Below, one piece after another: positions 34,437-44,145 of a DNA stretch of 64,000 nt. Source of the DNA: CBDFKY01 sp965248995 (lineage in GTDB: Bacteria > Pseudomonadota > Alphaproteobacteria > Rickettsiales > UBA998); assembly GCA_965248995.1 (NCBI GenBank), contig CBDFKY010000016.1:62001-126000 (forward strand). Direction: 5' to 3'. A program made the translations under genes and the position numbers. Under the pieces are notes generated by a model. The model saw nothing but the letters and a program-made list of their open reading frames with translations, ran no database searches and was not told the origin of the DNA. Within the stretch, counting starts at the first letter, position 1; the number at the start of each line of letters is the position of its first letter.

Positions 34437-34875
34437 ATTGAACCTTAAAACCGAACCATACTGGATTGATCTGCCTGGAACAGTACGGGTCAAAGTCAAA
34501 CCCGTGAGCACAGCGTTAATGAGTGCCGCCCAAGCCTCCGCCACTATTGGATATAATGCGATGGTGGAGAGTAAGGAAACGGATGTCACAAACGACGCGC
34601 TCCGGCGAGGCTTAAGTGAAAGCCTCCTGGTCAAGGCACTCGGCAAGTTTGCCATTATTGAATGGGAAAACGTGTTCAAGCCTGACGGCGAAGCCCCCGC
34701 TGAACTGAATGATCTGAACATTGAGCAGTTGTTTGATTTCTGGGTCATTGCTGATGAATTTCTTAAGGTTTATGTCAGCCAGATCGCCTTGGTACAATCC
34801 GAGGGAAACGTATTCGCGCCCGCTGCGAATGGCACTTCGGCAACGGTGCCAGCTACTGTCACCAGTGCAAGTTAG
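34429..34875 (+). CDS. Tail assembly chaperone, zero-frame product (gpG-like)
   Basis: A 148-residue chaperone made from the unshifted frame, starting MLKLNLKTEPYWIDLPG. The body holds a helical SLLVKALGKFAIIEWENVF segment and ends in an Ala/Thr/Ser-rich tail. It sits between the tail tube and tape measure genes, exactly where lambda G lies. A heptamer GGGAAAC at 34803-34809 is in frame for -1 slippage into an open frame that reaches the tape-measure start. A GTG at 34423 is an alternative start. Confidence 0.85.
   Translation: MLKLNLKTEPYWIDLPGTVRVKVKPVSTALMSAAQASATIGYNAMVESKETDVTNDALRRGLSESLLVKALGKFAIIEWENVFKPDGEAPAELNDLNIEQLFDFWVIADEFLKVYVSQIALVQSEGNVFAPAANGTSATVPATVTSAS
34803..34809 (+). 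promoter_or_regulatory. Programmed -1 frameshift slippery site GGGAAAC
   Basis: In the chaperone frame the codons are GAG GGA AAC, so the heptamer reads G GGA AAC, the canonical X XXY YYZ pattern. Lambda uses GGGAAAG in the same gene slot. After slippage the next codon is CGT at 34809, and the new frame is open to 35165. The zero frame stops 66 bp downstream at 34875. Confidence 0.88.
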
Positions 34876-35165
34876 CGGGCGCGGCATGCGCCAGAGGGGA
34901 AGCAGTCGAAGGTGAACGCTGCCCTTACCTTGAAAACGAGCCGGAAACTTTACCAGGTTGGCAGTTGTGGGACTTGATCAGTCAATATGACAGCCAGCTG
35001 CGTATCGCACCTTCCGGTGTGGTGGTTGGCGTTGACGCAAATGCGCTTATCAGGATCGCCGAATTGCTCGGCTACGAGCTTTACCCATTTACCCTGCTCT
35101 TGCCCTATGCCGAAGGCGGCATGGTCACCGGCATCAACAGCAACCGCAATAGTGAAGAATCATGA
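34809..35165 (+). CDS. Tail assembly chaperone, -1 frame extension (gpT-like)
   Basis: This segment is translated only by -1 frameshifting and extends the chaperone by about 118 residues. It reads RIRARCEWHFGNGASYCHQC, then KLAGAACARGEAVEGERCP, PGWQLWDLISQYDSQLRIAP, SGVVVGVDANALIRIAELLG, ending SNRNSEES. Cysteines in CHQC, AACA and ERCP suggest a metal site. There is no ATG or ribosome binding site of its own, which supports fusion. The stop overlaps the tape-measure ATG (ATGA). In lambda, the fused gpGT recruits the tube protein to the tape measure. Confidence 0.85.
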   Translation, partial: RIRARCEWHFGNGASYCHQCKLAGAACARGEAVEGERCPYLENEPETLPGWQLWDLISQYDSQLRIAPSGVVVGVDANALIRIAELLGYELYPFTLLLPYAEGGMVTGINSNRNSEES

Positions 35166-37549
35166 CCGCAGTACAAAACATTGCTATCCGCGTTGCCTTT
35201 GAGGGAGGAGATAAAGCCGAGCGCGACATGAAGCAGCTGGGTGATTCCGGCGAGCGGGCAATTAAGAAAATCCATGATGCCACCCAACCGGCAAGCCAGG
35301 GGCTGGAAATTCTTCATGGCGTGATGCACGAAGCAACCGGCGTAGCCGAACAGTTCGCCGAGCATGGCGGGTCTATTGGCCGTATTCTGGGTGAAATCGG
35401 CCCAGCTGGTATCATTGCTGCGGCAGGTATTGGTGCGCTTGTATTCGAGATACACCACGCAGTGGAAGCAGCTGAGGAATTCAACCAGGCACAGCGTCGG
35501 TTGGAGGCAATCCTCCGTGCTACCAATGGTTCGGTCGGCTTAAGCAAAAAGGAACTCACCGAATTTTCTGAGGAAATGGCGCATACCACGCTGCTCACCT
35601 CTGAGAATTTCCAACAGATTGAAGCAGTGTTATTAACGTTCCGCCATGTGCATGGCGATACGTTTAAGGAAGCCACCAAACTCACCACCGATTTATCGGA
35701 TGTATTCCAGAAGGATTTTACCTCTGCCGCGCGTTCGCTAGGGCAAGCCCTGGATGATCCCATCACTGGTCTCGATAAACTCGCCCGCGCTAATGTGCGG
35801 CTGTCGGAAGGCCAGAAAGAAGAAATCAAAGCCCTCGCGCAATCCGGCCAGCTGCATGAAGCCCAGGCGAAGATTTTAGAATATGTCGCAGGCAAATTGG
35901 GCGGCACTGCCGAGGCGCAGGATCAGGGTGTTACAGGTGCCACCAAGCACTACAAAGAATCGCTCGATGAACTGCAACGCGCTATCGGGCTGAATATAGA
36001 GGATTCCAAGGTCTATGAAGGCATCCTGAATGGCCTGACTTCCGTGTTCAAAGGCTTGCGCGAACAGGTGCGCCCGCTTGCTGATGAAGAACTGGCCGAT
36101 CTCGATAAGCGCATGAAGATGATGCAGGGCTTCGGTAGCGATAAGCTCTTGTTCGGGCTGGTCGATAACCCGTTTTATACTGAAATGAAGTCGCGCCGTA
36201 GCGAACTGGAAGCGGAACTTGCCAAAGACGAAGCAGACAAAGCCACCGCGCGTGACAAGGCAAAAAAAGACGAGGCACAAGCGAGTGCTGATGCATTGCT
36301 TGGTATTGAGAAGGAACTCAATAAAAAGATCAGGGAAGAAACTCAAACCGACCGCGATAAAATCATCGCCGAATCAGATGCATTTAAGCAGCGCATTCGT
36401 GGACAGTTGCAAGGTGACGGCAGCAATGCCGATGATGTTGAGCGGCGAGTAGCACTGGCCGACAAACTCAAAAGCATTGAGCTTGATAAAATCGACCAGA
36501 AAGAAGCGGAAGAAGCGAACAAGCTGGCCGAGGCCAATCAAAAAGTTGTCGATAGCCTGCAAAAACGCCTGCGCGTCGAGCAGTTGAAACAAAAGCAGGA
36601 CGGTGGCCGATCTTCCTTCGTGCAGGGGGAAATTGACAAGCTCAATCCCAATGCCACGTCAGCAGACCGTCAGGCGGTCGCTGGTCTTGCCGATAAGGTG
36701 TTCGATCAGCAACAGATGCAAAAGGCGGCTGATAGCCGCCAGCAGGCTATTAAGAAAATCAATGATGAAGTCCTGCGAACTAAGCCTTCTTTCGATGTGG
36801 CGAAGCAAGCACTCGATTCCTGGAAGGATGGGCTGATCAAAGACCTGGGCGGCGCGACCGAAGAAAATCAGAAATACATTACACTGATCGAGCAGATTTA
36901 TACCGTCCGGCTGAAAGAGATTTACTACAAATCGCAACTCGACAGCGACAAATGGGCGGATGGTGCTGCGCGGGGACTGAAAAAATACGCCGACGAAGCC
37001 ACCAATGCGGCCAAAAATTCCGAGCGGGTATTCAGCAACGCCGCCAGCAAAATTGAAGATTCACTGGTGGACATGGTTTCCACTGGCGAATTCAGCATGA
37101 AAAAGCTGGGCGATGTGGTGCAATCCATTGAGCAGGATATTTTACGTTCTTTCATCCGCGAAAATATTACTGGGCCGATTGCCAGCGGCTTAAGCAGCAT
37201 TCTCGGTGGCGGTGCCGGTGGTAGCTCCGGCGGTGGGATTTTTGGAAGCCTGTTTTCCAGCATCTTCCATGAGGGTGGCGTGGTCGGCGAAAGCATGACT
37301 GCAGGCCGCACTCTGCCAGCGTTTGCCTTCGCGGGTGCGCCACGATTTCATAATGGCCTGATGCCTGACGAGTTCCCCGCCATCCTGCAAAAAGGTGAAA
37401 CCGTCATCCCGCGAAACAAAAAAATGGGCGGCATGAATGTCACCTTCAATATCTCCACGCCGAACGCACAGAGCTTCATGGATTCCAAAGGGCAGATCAT
37501 GTCGAAATTCGCCGGTGAGATGCAACGCCACAAAGTGAGGAACGGATAA
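35162..37549 (+). CDS. Tape measure protein
   Basis: A 795-residue protein that sets tail length. The N-terminal part is helical (MKQLGDSGERAIKKIHDATQ; lambda-H-like GLDKLARANVRLSEGQKEEI). A Gly/Ala hydrophobic stretch lies at about 70-100 (GEIGPAGIIAAAGIGALVFE). Long coiled coils fill residues 330-600 (KKDEAQASADALLGIEKEL etc.). The C-terminus has a GGGAGGSSGGG hinge and a FHEGGVVGESMTAGRTLPAF block typical of lambda-tape C-termini. At about 0.15 nm per residue the tail would be roughly 120 nm (inference). It follows the frameshift chaperone by ATGA overlap. Confidence 0.92.
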   Translation: MTAVQNIAIRVAFEGGDKAERDMKQLGDSGERAIKKIHDATQPASQGLEILHGVMHEATGVAEQFAEHGGSIGRILGEIGPAGIIAAAGIGALVFEIHHAVEAAEEFNQAQRRLEAILRATNGSVGLSKKELTEFSEEMAHTTLLTSENFQQIEAVLLTFRHVHGDTFKEATKLTTDLSDVFQKDFTSAARSLGQALDDPITGLDKLARANVRLSEGQKEEIKALAQSGQLHEAQAKILEYVAGKLGGTAEAQDQGVTGATKHYKESLDELQRAIGLNIEDSKVYEGILNGLTSVFKGLREQVRPLADEELADLDKRMKMMQGFGSDKLLFGLVDNPFYTEMKSRRSELEAELAKDEADKATARDKAKKDEAQASADALLGIEKELNKKIREETQTDRDKIIAESDAFKQRIRGQLQGDGSNADDVERRVALADKLKSIELDKIDQKEAEEANKLAEANQKVVDSLQKRLRVEQLKQKQDGGRSSFVQGEIDKLNPNATSADRQAVAGLADKVFDQQQMQKAADSRQQAIKKINDEVLRTKPSFDVAKQALDSWKDGLIKDLGGATEENQKYITLIEQIYTVRLKEIYYKSQLDSDKWADGAARGLKKYADEATNAAKNSERVFSNAASKIEDSLVDMVSTGEFSMKKLGDVVQSIEQDILRSFIRENITGPIASGLSSILGGGAGGSSGGGIFGSLFSSIFHEGGVVGESMTAGRTLPAFAFAGAPRFHNGLMPDEFPAILQKGETVIPRNKKMGGMNVTFNISTPNAQSFMDSKGQIMSKFAGEMQRHKVRNG

Positions 37550-38151
37550 TGCCAGCATTTCACGAAGTACAGTTTCCTCCAAAGATTGCCTATGGCGCGA
37601 GCGGAGGTGCGGAATTTAACACCAGCATCAGCACGACTTTCGGCGGCTTCGAACAGCGCAATGTCAACTGGCAGAAATCGCGTGGACGCTGGGATGTGTC
37701 CACCGGCATCAAGATCAAAACCGACATGGATACGGTGATTGCTTTTTTCCGCGCCCGCTTCGGCAAAGCCTATGGCTTCCGCTTCAAAGACTGGAGCGAT
37801 TATCAGGGCGTGGGACAGGTAATCGGCACTGGCAACGGCACGCTGACGGCGTTTCAGTTAATCAAAACCTATGTCAGCGGCAGCAACAGCTACGTCCGAG
37901 AGATTAAAAAACCCGTCAGTGGCACGGTGAAGATTTACCTGAACGCTGTGCTGCAATCCTCCGGCTTTGCCATCGACCTTACCACCGGCATCGTCACCTT
38001 TACCACGGCTCCTGGCAATACTGTGGTGGTGAGTGCCGATTATGAATTCGATGTGCCGGTGCGGTTCGACACCGACTCGCTGGCCGTGCGTGCCGATGCA
38101 CCAGGGATTTTTGTGTGGGATTCCATCCCCATTGTGGAGACCAGAATATGA
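37549..38151 (+). CDS. Distal tail protein (DUF2460 / GTA orfg12-like)
   Basis: A 200-residue protein matching the TIGR02217/DUF2460 pattern: FHEVQFPPKIAYGASGGAEF, NTSISTTFGGFEQRNVNW, SRGRWDVSTGIKI, FRARFGKAYGFRFKDWSDY and a C-terminal FDVPVRFDTDSLAVRAD. In Rhodobacter gene transfer agents the same family is orfg12, the distal tail ring. It overlaps the tape measure by one base and the next gene by ATGA. Confidence 0.93.
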   Translation: MPAFHEVQFPPKIAYGASGGAEFNTSISTTFGGFEQRNVNWQKSRGRWDVSTGIKIKTDMDTVIAFFRARFGKAYGFRFKDWSDYQGVGQVIGTGNGTLTAFQLIKTYVSGSNSYVREIKKPVSGTVKIYLNAVLQSSGFAIDLTTGIVTFTTAPGNTVVVSADYEFDVPVRFDTDSLAVRADAPGIFVWDSIPIVETRI

Positions 38152-39008
38152 GAACCGCTTCATCAAATTTAACGGCGCATCTTGCCGGAGAAGTCACCAG
38201 CCTCGCTATATGCTGGCAACTGACCCTGGTGGGCGGAACGGTGATGGGCTTTACCGATCACACCTCCGATCTCACCATCAGCAGCGTGCTGTATAAGGCG
38301 GCGACGGGATTCTCGCCCACCAGCGTGGAAACCAAAGATAAGTTCTCCGTCGATAATCTCGACGTGGCAGGCATCCTGGATACGGCAGCGATCACCGAGG
38401 TCGACATCATGGCGGGCAAATATGACTTTGCCGAAATCCTGATTTTTATGGTGAATGTCACCGACCTCACGCAAGGCATCGTCACGCATCGGCGCGGTTG
38501 GCTGGGCGAAGTGTCCTTAAAAAACGGTCAATTCGTTGCTGAGGTGCGCGGGCTGGCACAAAAGCTACAGCAGAATATCGTCGAGCTTTTCTCACCTACT
38601 TGCCGCGCCGTGTTCGGTGATGGACGCTGCAAAGCCAATCTTGCCAGCTACACGGTGGGCGGTACGGTCAACACCATCACCAGCCGCCAGGTGTTTATCA
38701 GCACCGCCATGACGCAGGCGGCGGGTTATTTCTCCGGCGGGGAAATCCAGTGGCTGACCGGCGCAAACGCTGGGCGGCGCATGGAGATCAAAGAATTCTC
38801 AAACACACAGTTTACGCTGGTGTTGCCTATGCCGAACAATGTGGCGGCGGGCGATACCTTCAATGCCATTGCCGGATGCGACAAAACCATCGGCACCTGC
38901 GCGACCAGATTCAGCAACGCCGTCAATTTCCGTGGTGAGCCTTACGTTCCAGGCATGGACAAGATGCTCGCAACTTCCGCAACCTCTAATGACCTGCAAA
39001 CAGCATGA
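38148..39008 (+). CDS. Tail hub protein (DUF2163 / GTA orfg13-like)
   Basis: A 286-residue protein with the DUF2163 blocks: LAGEVTSLAICWQLTLVGG, GFTDHTSDLTI, DKFSVDNLDVAGIL, TQGIVTHRRGWLGEVS and FSPTCRAVFGDGRCKANL with conserved cysteines, then AGCDKTIGTCATRFSNAVNF and FRGEPYVPG. In gene transfer agents the homologue is orfg13, the hub at the tail tip. The start at 38148 overlaps the preceding stop (ATGA). Confidence 0.93.
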   Translation: MRTASSNLTAHLAGEVTSLAICWQLTLVGGTVMGFTDHTSDLTISSVLYKAATGFSPTSVETKDKFSVDNLDVAGILDTAAITEVDIMAGKYDFAEILIFMVNVTDLTQGIVTHRRGWLGEVSLKNGQFVAEVRGLAQKLQQNIVELFSPTCRAVFGDGRCKANLASYTVGGTVNTITSRQVFISTAMTQAAGYFSGGEIQWLTGANAGRRMEIKEFSNTQFTLVLPMPNNVAAGDTFNAIAGCDKTIGTCATRFSNAVNFRGEPYVPGMDKMLATSATSNDLQTA

Positions 39009-39445
39009 TTGTCGCAGATAGCATCGTAACCCAAGCCCGCACCTGGCTAGGCACGCCCTTTCATCACCAGGCGCGGCTCAAAGGCAAGGGCTGTGATTGC
39101 CTCGGCCTGATCGTCGGTGTGGTGGATGAATTGGGTTTGAAAGACAAGCACGATCAATCGCTTTCTGGCTATGACGAGGTGACCTATTCCAAGGAACCGA
39201 ACGGCGCATATCTCATGCAGAAACTCACCGAGTTGCTGGATGAAGTGCCGGTAGCGGAAGCGCAAGCAGGAGATCTAGCACTGTTCACCGTGCGCGATAA
39301 CCCGCAGCACATGGCATTTCTGACGGATTACGAAGGCACGCTGGGGATGGTTCATTCTTACGCACCGGCGCGGCGAGTGGTGGAGCACCGGCTCGATGAT
39401 GACTGGAAATCAAGACTCGTGAAGGTATTCAGATGGCAGCCATAG
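39005..39445 (+). CDS. NlpC/P60 tail peptidase (GTA orfg14-like)
   Basis: A 146-residue cell-wall peptidase. The catalytic region is GTPFHHQARLKGKGCDCLGL with the nucleophile Cys at about 32, and the His is in NPQHMAFLTDY. It matches the phage NlpC/P60 family carried as orfg14 in gene transfer agents. It likely cuts peptidoglycan during DNA entry. It overlaps the preceding gene by ATGA and the next by 13 bp. Confidence 0.93.
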   Translation: MIVADSIVTQARTWLGTPFHHQARLKGKGCDCLGLIVGVVDELGLKDKHDQSLSGYDEVTYSKEPNGAYLMQKLTELLDEVPVAEAQAGDLALFTVRDNPQHMAFLTDYEGTLGMVHSYAPARRVVEHRLDDDWKSRLVKVFRWQP

Positions 39446-42400
39446 TTTTAGCAGCTGCGGCCAGTTCCGCCGCTACATCGCTCGGCGCAGGCACGTTCTT
39501 TGCCGCCGTAGCCGGAGGTGCGGGCGGATTCCTGGGCGGGTTCGTTGACCGCGCCATTTTCGGCGGTGGCAAAGCACACATTAATCAGGAAGGCTCACGC
39601 CTAACTGACTTAATGGTGCAGGCTTCCACTTATGGCAAAGCAATTCCGCTGGTTTATGGCAATGCCCGTATCGCCGGAAACGTTATCTGGTCGCGTCCGA
39701 TTCAGGAGCATGTGACTACCACCACGCAATCCTCGGGTGGCGGCAAAGGTGGCGGCGGCGGTGGCGGCGTGGAAACAACCACTACCAGTTATACCTACAC
39801 GGCTTCTCTGGCGGTTGCGATCTGCTCGGGCGCGATCACCGAAGTGGTACGTGTGTGGGCGGATTCCAAGCAGCTTGACCTGACACAGGGCAGCTACACG
39901 CTTTATCTTGGCGACGAAACGCAACTGGCCGATACCTATATTTCGTCCTTCTCACCGGCAGGGCAAACGCCAGCCTATCGCGGCATGGCCTATGTGGTGA
40001 TTAAGGATTTCCCGCTGGCGGATTTTGGTAATCGCATTCCAAACTTCACCTTCGAAGTTCGGCGGACAATGAAGAAGCCGAACGACCTGGAAGATAAAAT
40101 CAAAGAAATCACGATCATCCCTGGGGCGGGTGAATATGTTTACGATACGGTGGTGCAGGAAAAAACTGTCGGCCAGACCGATGTAAATAATAACTTCGTG
40201 CAATCCGGCAAAGTCAGCAAAATCAACCTGAACAACCTCAGCAATAAAGCTGACATGATGGTGGCACTCGATAATCTCAAGGCCACGCTACCGAATATCC
40301 AATGGGTGTCGGTTGTTGTTAACTGGTTTGCCGATTCACTCAACCCCGCTACGGCTCTCATCAAGCCAGCGGTGGAATTTAATGGCCAGGGAGCGCGTGT
40401 TGCGCCCGATGACTGGGCGGTAAGTAGTTTCACTCGCAGCACCGCGCACCAGATTCTGGTGTTCGGGGATGGTTCGCCCACTTACGGCGGCACACCGACC
40501 GATAAAAGCATCCTACGCTTGTGCCAGGAACTTAAAAACCGTGGCTATAGCGTGCTGCTTTATCCGATGTTGCAGGTGGATACGATCACACCGCAAAGCA
40601 AGCCGTGGCGCGGGCGGATTACGCCCACCAGCAGCAGCGATGTGACCACTTTCTTTACCAGCACTTACGGCTACAGTAATTTCATTGCCTACTACGCCAG
40701 CATGCAGGTGGGCGGCGTTTACCTGAAAAACTATATCGACGGATTCATGATCGGCTCCGAACTGGTGGGGCTTACTACTTATGCCAGTGCCACCGGCGTG
40801 TTTCCCGCCGTCATCCAGCTGAAGAATCTGGCGGCAACGGTTAAAACTGCCGTGGGCAGCGGCGTGAAGGTGATCTACGGTGCCGATTGGAGTGAATATC
40901 ACTCTGTAGGCGGCTGGTATAATCTCGATCCGCTGTGGTCGGACAGCAATATCGACATTGTGGGCATTGATTGCTATTTCCCGCTCACGCCTGATCTGCC
41001 GCAAAGCCAGATTGATTATAATGCCGTGTATGCTGGCTGGACGAAAGACGAAGGCTGGGATTATTTCTGGGACGGCACGCGCACTACGAAAACCAATTAC
41101 AGCGGTGCGACCTACGCCTGGAAGAACGTAAAGAACTGGTGGACGACCACTCACACCAATCCCAACGCTACTGGCACAGCTTGGACAGCACGCATGAAGC
41201 CGCTGTGGTTTACCGAGTTCGGCATGCCTTCGGTGGATGGGTGCGCCAACCAGCCCAACGTGTTCATTGATCCCGACTCGGTAGAGAGTTTTTACCCGAG
41301 AGGAAGTCGTGGGCGCGTTGATTTTCTGGCGCAGCGCACGGGGCTTGATGCTTCGATTGATTTTCTCAATGCCCAGAATGTCACCGAAGCAAACCTTATA
41401 CCGCGCAAATTCATCTGGACGTGGGATGCACGGCCATTCCCGTTCTTCCCTGACCTCGGCTCGGTATGGGCGGATGGTGGCAACTGGAAAACAGGCCACT
41501 GGATACAAGGCAAGCTGGGGCTTTCGAGCCTCGGCCAGATCGTCGCCGACCTGCTGAAACTGGTGGGCTATGACAGCACCATGTATGACACCAGCCGCCT
41601 GACCGATATTGTCACCGGCTTCATCATCACCAACCGGCAAACGGTGCGCTCTTGCCTTGAGCAGCTGGCAACCGCTTACTTCTTCGACATGGTGGAATCG
41701 GATGGGTTGCTTAAATTTATCAAGCGCGGCAAGGTTTCCAGCACCACAATAGATTTTACCGAACTGGTGGTGCAGGACAGCCAGGGCGATGCGCTCACCA
41801 TCACGCGCACGCAGGAACTGGAATTGCCGCGCCAGGTGGATGTGATTTATCTGAACCGCACTTCCGATTACCAGGCAGGCACGCAATCCTCGCAGCGGCA
41901 AACGGTGAAGGCGGTGGATTATGCCACCGTCAACCTGCCGATTGTTCTGACCGACCAGGAAGCCAAAGTGGTGGCGGATGTGACGCTCTATAACGCCTGG
42001 GTGGGGCGTGTGACCTATCAGTTCACCGTGTCGCCAAAATATGCGCTGCTTGAACCAACCGACATCATCACCATTACCAAAGACGGTGCGGCTTATCTCA
42101 TGCGCCTTAACTCCACCAAGCTGGTGCGAAACGGCGTGCAGGAAATCACGGCGGTGGCGGAAGATGTGTCATCCTATGACTTCTACAATCCGGCAGGCAC
42201 CAGCACGCCCAACATTCAGCCGCCCAGCACTATCTCCGCCACGCGGCTCGAGTTGCTGGATTTACCAGCATTCCCGACCGATGGGGTGACGGATGCCTAT
42301 CTGCGCTATGGCGTGGTGGGCTTGGGTGGTGATTGGACGGGATCGGCAGTCTATCGCTCGGACGATGGCGGTGCGAACTATGCGCTGATGCAATCTCTCA

Positions 42401-43152
42401 CGGCACAAGCAACGCTGGGCGCGGTACTGAATGTTATTCCCGTCGGCACCATCTATACCTGGGATAATATCAGCACCATCGACGTGCTGCTGACCTATGG
42501 ACAGCTGCAAAGCCTGACCGATATTGCCGTGCTGAACGGGGCAAATGTCTGCGTGATTGGTAATGAGGTTATTCAATTCCAGTATGCCACGCTGCTTGAT
42601 ACCAACAAATACCGCTTATCCGGCCTCCTGCGCGGGCGGCTGGGTACGGAATGGGCGGTTAGCGGCCATGCGGCTGGGGAGCGGTTTATCCTGCTTACAA
42701 ACGCCGTTGCGCGGGAATTGATGGCATCATCGGCCTGGGGCATCTCCAAGAAGTTCAAGCCGGTGACTATCGGTTCGACGCTGGGAGCAACCACGGCGCA
42801 GGATTATGCGTATGCAGCAAAGGCACTCAAGCCCTATGCGCCAGTGCATATCGTGGGTTCGCGCAGTGCCAGTGATCTCACTGTCAACTGGAAGCGGCGC
42901 ACGCGCATCGGCGGCGATTGGCGCGATGGTGTGGATGTGCCGCTCTCCGAGGAATCGGAACGCTACGAAATGGACATTATGAGCGGCGTGACGGTGAAAC
43001 GCACCATCACCGGCCTGACAACGCCCACCGCCAGCTACACTTCCGCGCAGCAAGTCACCGACTTCGGTTCGGCACAAAGCAGCATTCTGGTCAATGTGTA
43101 CCAGCTTTCGGCTGCGGTCGGGCGCGGCGATGCAGGCAACGCCACCATTTAA
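39433..43152 (+). CDS. Tail tip 'megatron' protein (GTA orfg15-like)
   Basis: A 1239-residue host-interaction protein. The N-terminus has a Gly/Ala hydrophobic segment (SAATSLGAGTFFAAVAGGAG) and a GTA-like start (LMVQASTYGKAIPLVYGNAR). A glycine-rich hinge (SSGGGKGGGGGGGVETT) follows at about 95-115. A TIM-barrel-like domain occupies about 320-700, with PRGSRGRVDFLAQRTGLDAS and FIWTWDARPFPFFPDL. The second half is the putative phage tail domain (RQVDVIYLNRTSDYQAGTQS; LRGRLGTEWAVSGHAAGERF). It completes the orfg12-15 order and probably binds receptors. Confidence 0.93.
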   Translation: MAAIVLAAAASSAATSLGAGTFFAAVAGGAGGFLGGFVDRAIFGGGKAHINQEGSRLTDLMVQASTYGKAIPLVYGNARIAGNVIWSRPIQEHVTTTTQSSGGGKGGGGGGGVETTTTSYTYTASLAVAICSGAITEVVRVWADSKQLDLTQGSYTLYLGDETQLADTYISSFSPAGQTPAYRGMAYVVIKDFPLADFGNRIPNFTFEVRRTMKKPNDLEDKIKEITIIPGAGEYVYDTVVQEKTVGQTDVNNNFVQSGKVSKINLNNLSNKADMMVALDNLKATLPNIQWVSVVVNWFADSLNPATALIKPAVEFNGQGARVAPDDWAVSSFTRSTAHQILVFGDGSPTYGGTPTDKSILRLCQELKNRGYSVLLYPMLQVDTITPQSKPWRGRITPTSSSDVTTFFTSTYGYSNFIAYYASMQVGGVYLKNYIDGFMIGSELVGLTTYASATGVFPAVIQLKNLAATVKTAVGSGVKVIYGADWSEYHSVGGWYNLDPLWSDSNIDIVGIDCYFPLTPDLPQSQIDYNAVYAGWTKDEGWDYFWDGTRTTKTNYSGATYAWKNVKNWWTTTHTNPNATGTAWTARMKPLWFTEFGMPSVDGCANQPNVFIDPDSVESFYPRGSRGRVDFLAQRTGLDASIDFLNAQNVTEANLIPRKFIWTWDARPFPFFPDLGSVWADGGNWKTGHWIQGKLGLSSLGQIVADLLKLVGYDSTMYDTSRLTDIVTGFIITNRQTVRSCLEQLATAYFFDMVESDGLLKFIKRGKVSSTTIDFTELVVQDSQGDALTITRTQELELPRQVDVIYLNRTSDYQAGTQSSQRQTVKAVDYATVNLPIVLTDQEAKVVADVTLYNAWVGRVTYQFTVSPKYALLEPTDIITITKDGAAYLMRLNSTKLVRNGVQEITAVAEDVSSYDFYNPAGTSTPNIQPPSTISATRLELLDLPAFPTDGVTDAYLRYGVVGLGGDWTGSAVYRSDDGGANYALMQSLTAQATLGAVLNVIPVGTIYTWDNISTIDVLLTYGQLQSLTDIAVLNGANVCVIGNEVIQFQYATLLDTNKYRLSGLLRGRLGTEWAVSGHAAGERFILLTNAVARELMASSAWGISKKFKPVTIGSTLGATTAQDYAYAAKALKPYAPVHIVGSRSASDLTVNWKRRTRIGGDWRDGVDVPLSEESERYEMDIMSGVTVKRTITGLTTPTASYTSAQQVTDFGSAQSSILVNVYQLSAAVGRGDAGNATI

Positions 43153-43180
43153 CTTTTAACCTCAATCAACGGATAATCTT

Positions 43181-44119
43181 ATGCCAAACACCACTAATCG
43201 GGTGAAGCTGCCCTATATTCTGCAATCCCAATCGCAGAAGGAAGTCACCCACAATAGCGGCCTCGACCTGATCGACGCACTGCTTCAGGCGGCAATGGTC
43301 AGTGTCAGCGTTAATACACCGCCTGGATCGCCTGCAGCGGGGGATTGCTATGTGGTCGGCACATCGCCCACCGGCGTGTGGGCAGCGCAGGCCAAGGCGG
43401 TGGCTTTCTACACCACCGGCTGGAACTTTATCACACCGTGGGAAGGTCTCACTGTATGGGCGAATGATGTAAACGCGCTCTATACCTACGATGGCTCGGC
43501 CTGGGGTTTAACCAGCAATCCCACTTCGTTTCAGAACCTCACCATGCTCGGCATTAATGCAACCGCCGATTCCACCAATAAGCTGAGTGTGAACAGCGCG
43601 GCGATATTGTTCAACAATATCGGTGGCGACATGCAGGTAAAAATTAATAAAGCCGCCTCCGGAAACAAGGCGAGCTTCCTGTTCCAAGATAACTTTTCCG
43701 CCCGCGCCGAATTCGGGCTGCTGGGTGATGATAATTTCACGCTCAAAGTATCGGCGGATGGATCGACATTCTTCAACGCGCTGAAGATGCTGGCGGCTAG
43801 TGGCCGCGTGGCATTGAAAGCGAATGCCTCCGGTTTAACAGCTGCAGGCACTACGCAAGGTACCGCGCTCGCCATCACCAATCAAACAAACGAATTCACC
43901 ACCGTCGCTGCCAGCAGCGGCGGCATTCTCCCTTCGCCGGAACAAGGCGAGTTCATCTTTGTGGCCAACGCCGGAGCCAACGCGCTCAATGTCTATCCCG
44001 CCACCGGCCATAGCATCAACGCACTGTCGGCGAATACAGCCTTCTCAGTGGCGGCAGGCAAAAATGCCCTATTCTGGGCGGCTACAGCGACCAAGTGGTA
44101 TGTCAACCTGACCGCCTAA
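43181..44119 (+). CDS. DUF2793 tail-fibre-like protein
   Basis: A 312-residue protein. The N-terminal 110 residues are the DUF2793 domain (NRVKLPYILQSQSQKEVTHN, LDLIDALLQAAMV, GDCYVVG, PWEGLTVWANDVNALYTYDG). The rest is beta-repeat-like and ends GKNALFWAATATKWYVNL, consistent with a fibre or tip adhesin. It follows the megatron and is the last structural gene. The 28-bp leader has a weak Shine-Dalgarno. Confidence 0.87.
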   Translation: MPNTTNRVKLPYILQSQSQKEVTHNSGLDLIDALLQAAMVSVSVNTPPGSPAAGDCYVVGTSPTGVWAAQAKAVAFYTTGWNFITPWEGLTVWANDVNALYTYDGSAWGLTSNPTSFQNLTMLGINATADSTNKLSVNSAAILFNNIGGDMQVKINKAASGNKASFLFQDNFSARAEFGLLGDDNFTLKVSADGSTFFNALKMLAASGRVALKANASGLTAAGTTQGTALAITNQTNEFTTVAASSGGILPSPEQGEFIFVANAGANALNVYPATGHSINALSANTAFSVAAGKNALFWAATATKWYVNLTA

Positions 44120-44145
44120 ACCAAACAATTCATTCGTCAACACAG

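Noticed and set aside
40513..41901. A 462-codon open frame antisense to the tail megatron
   Set aside because: It lies wholly inside the conserved orfg15-like gene; its translation shows no recognised motif.
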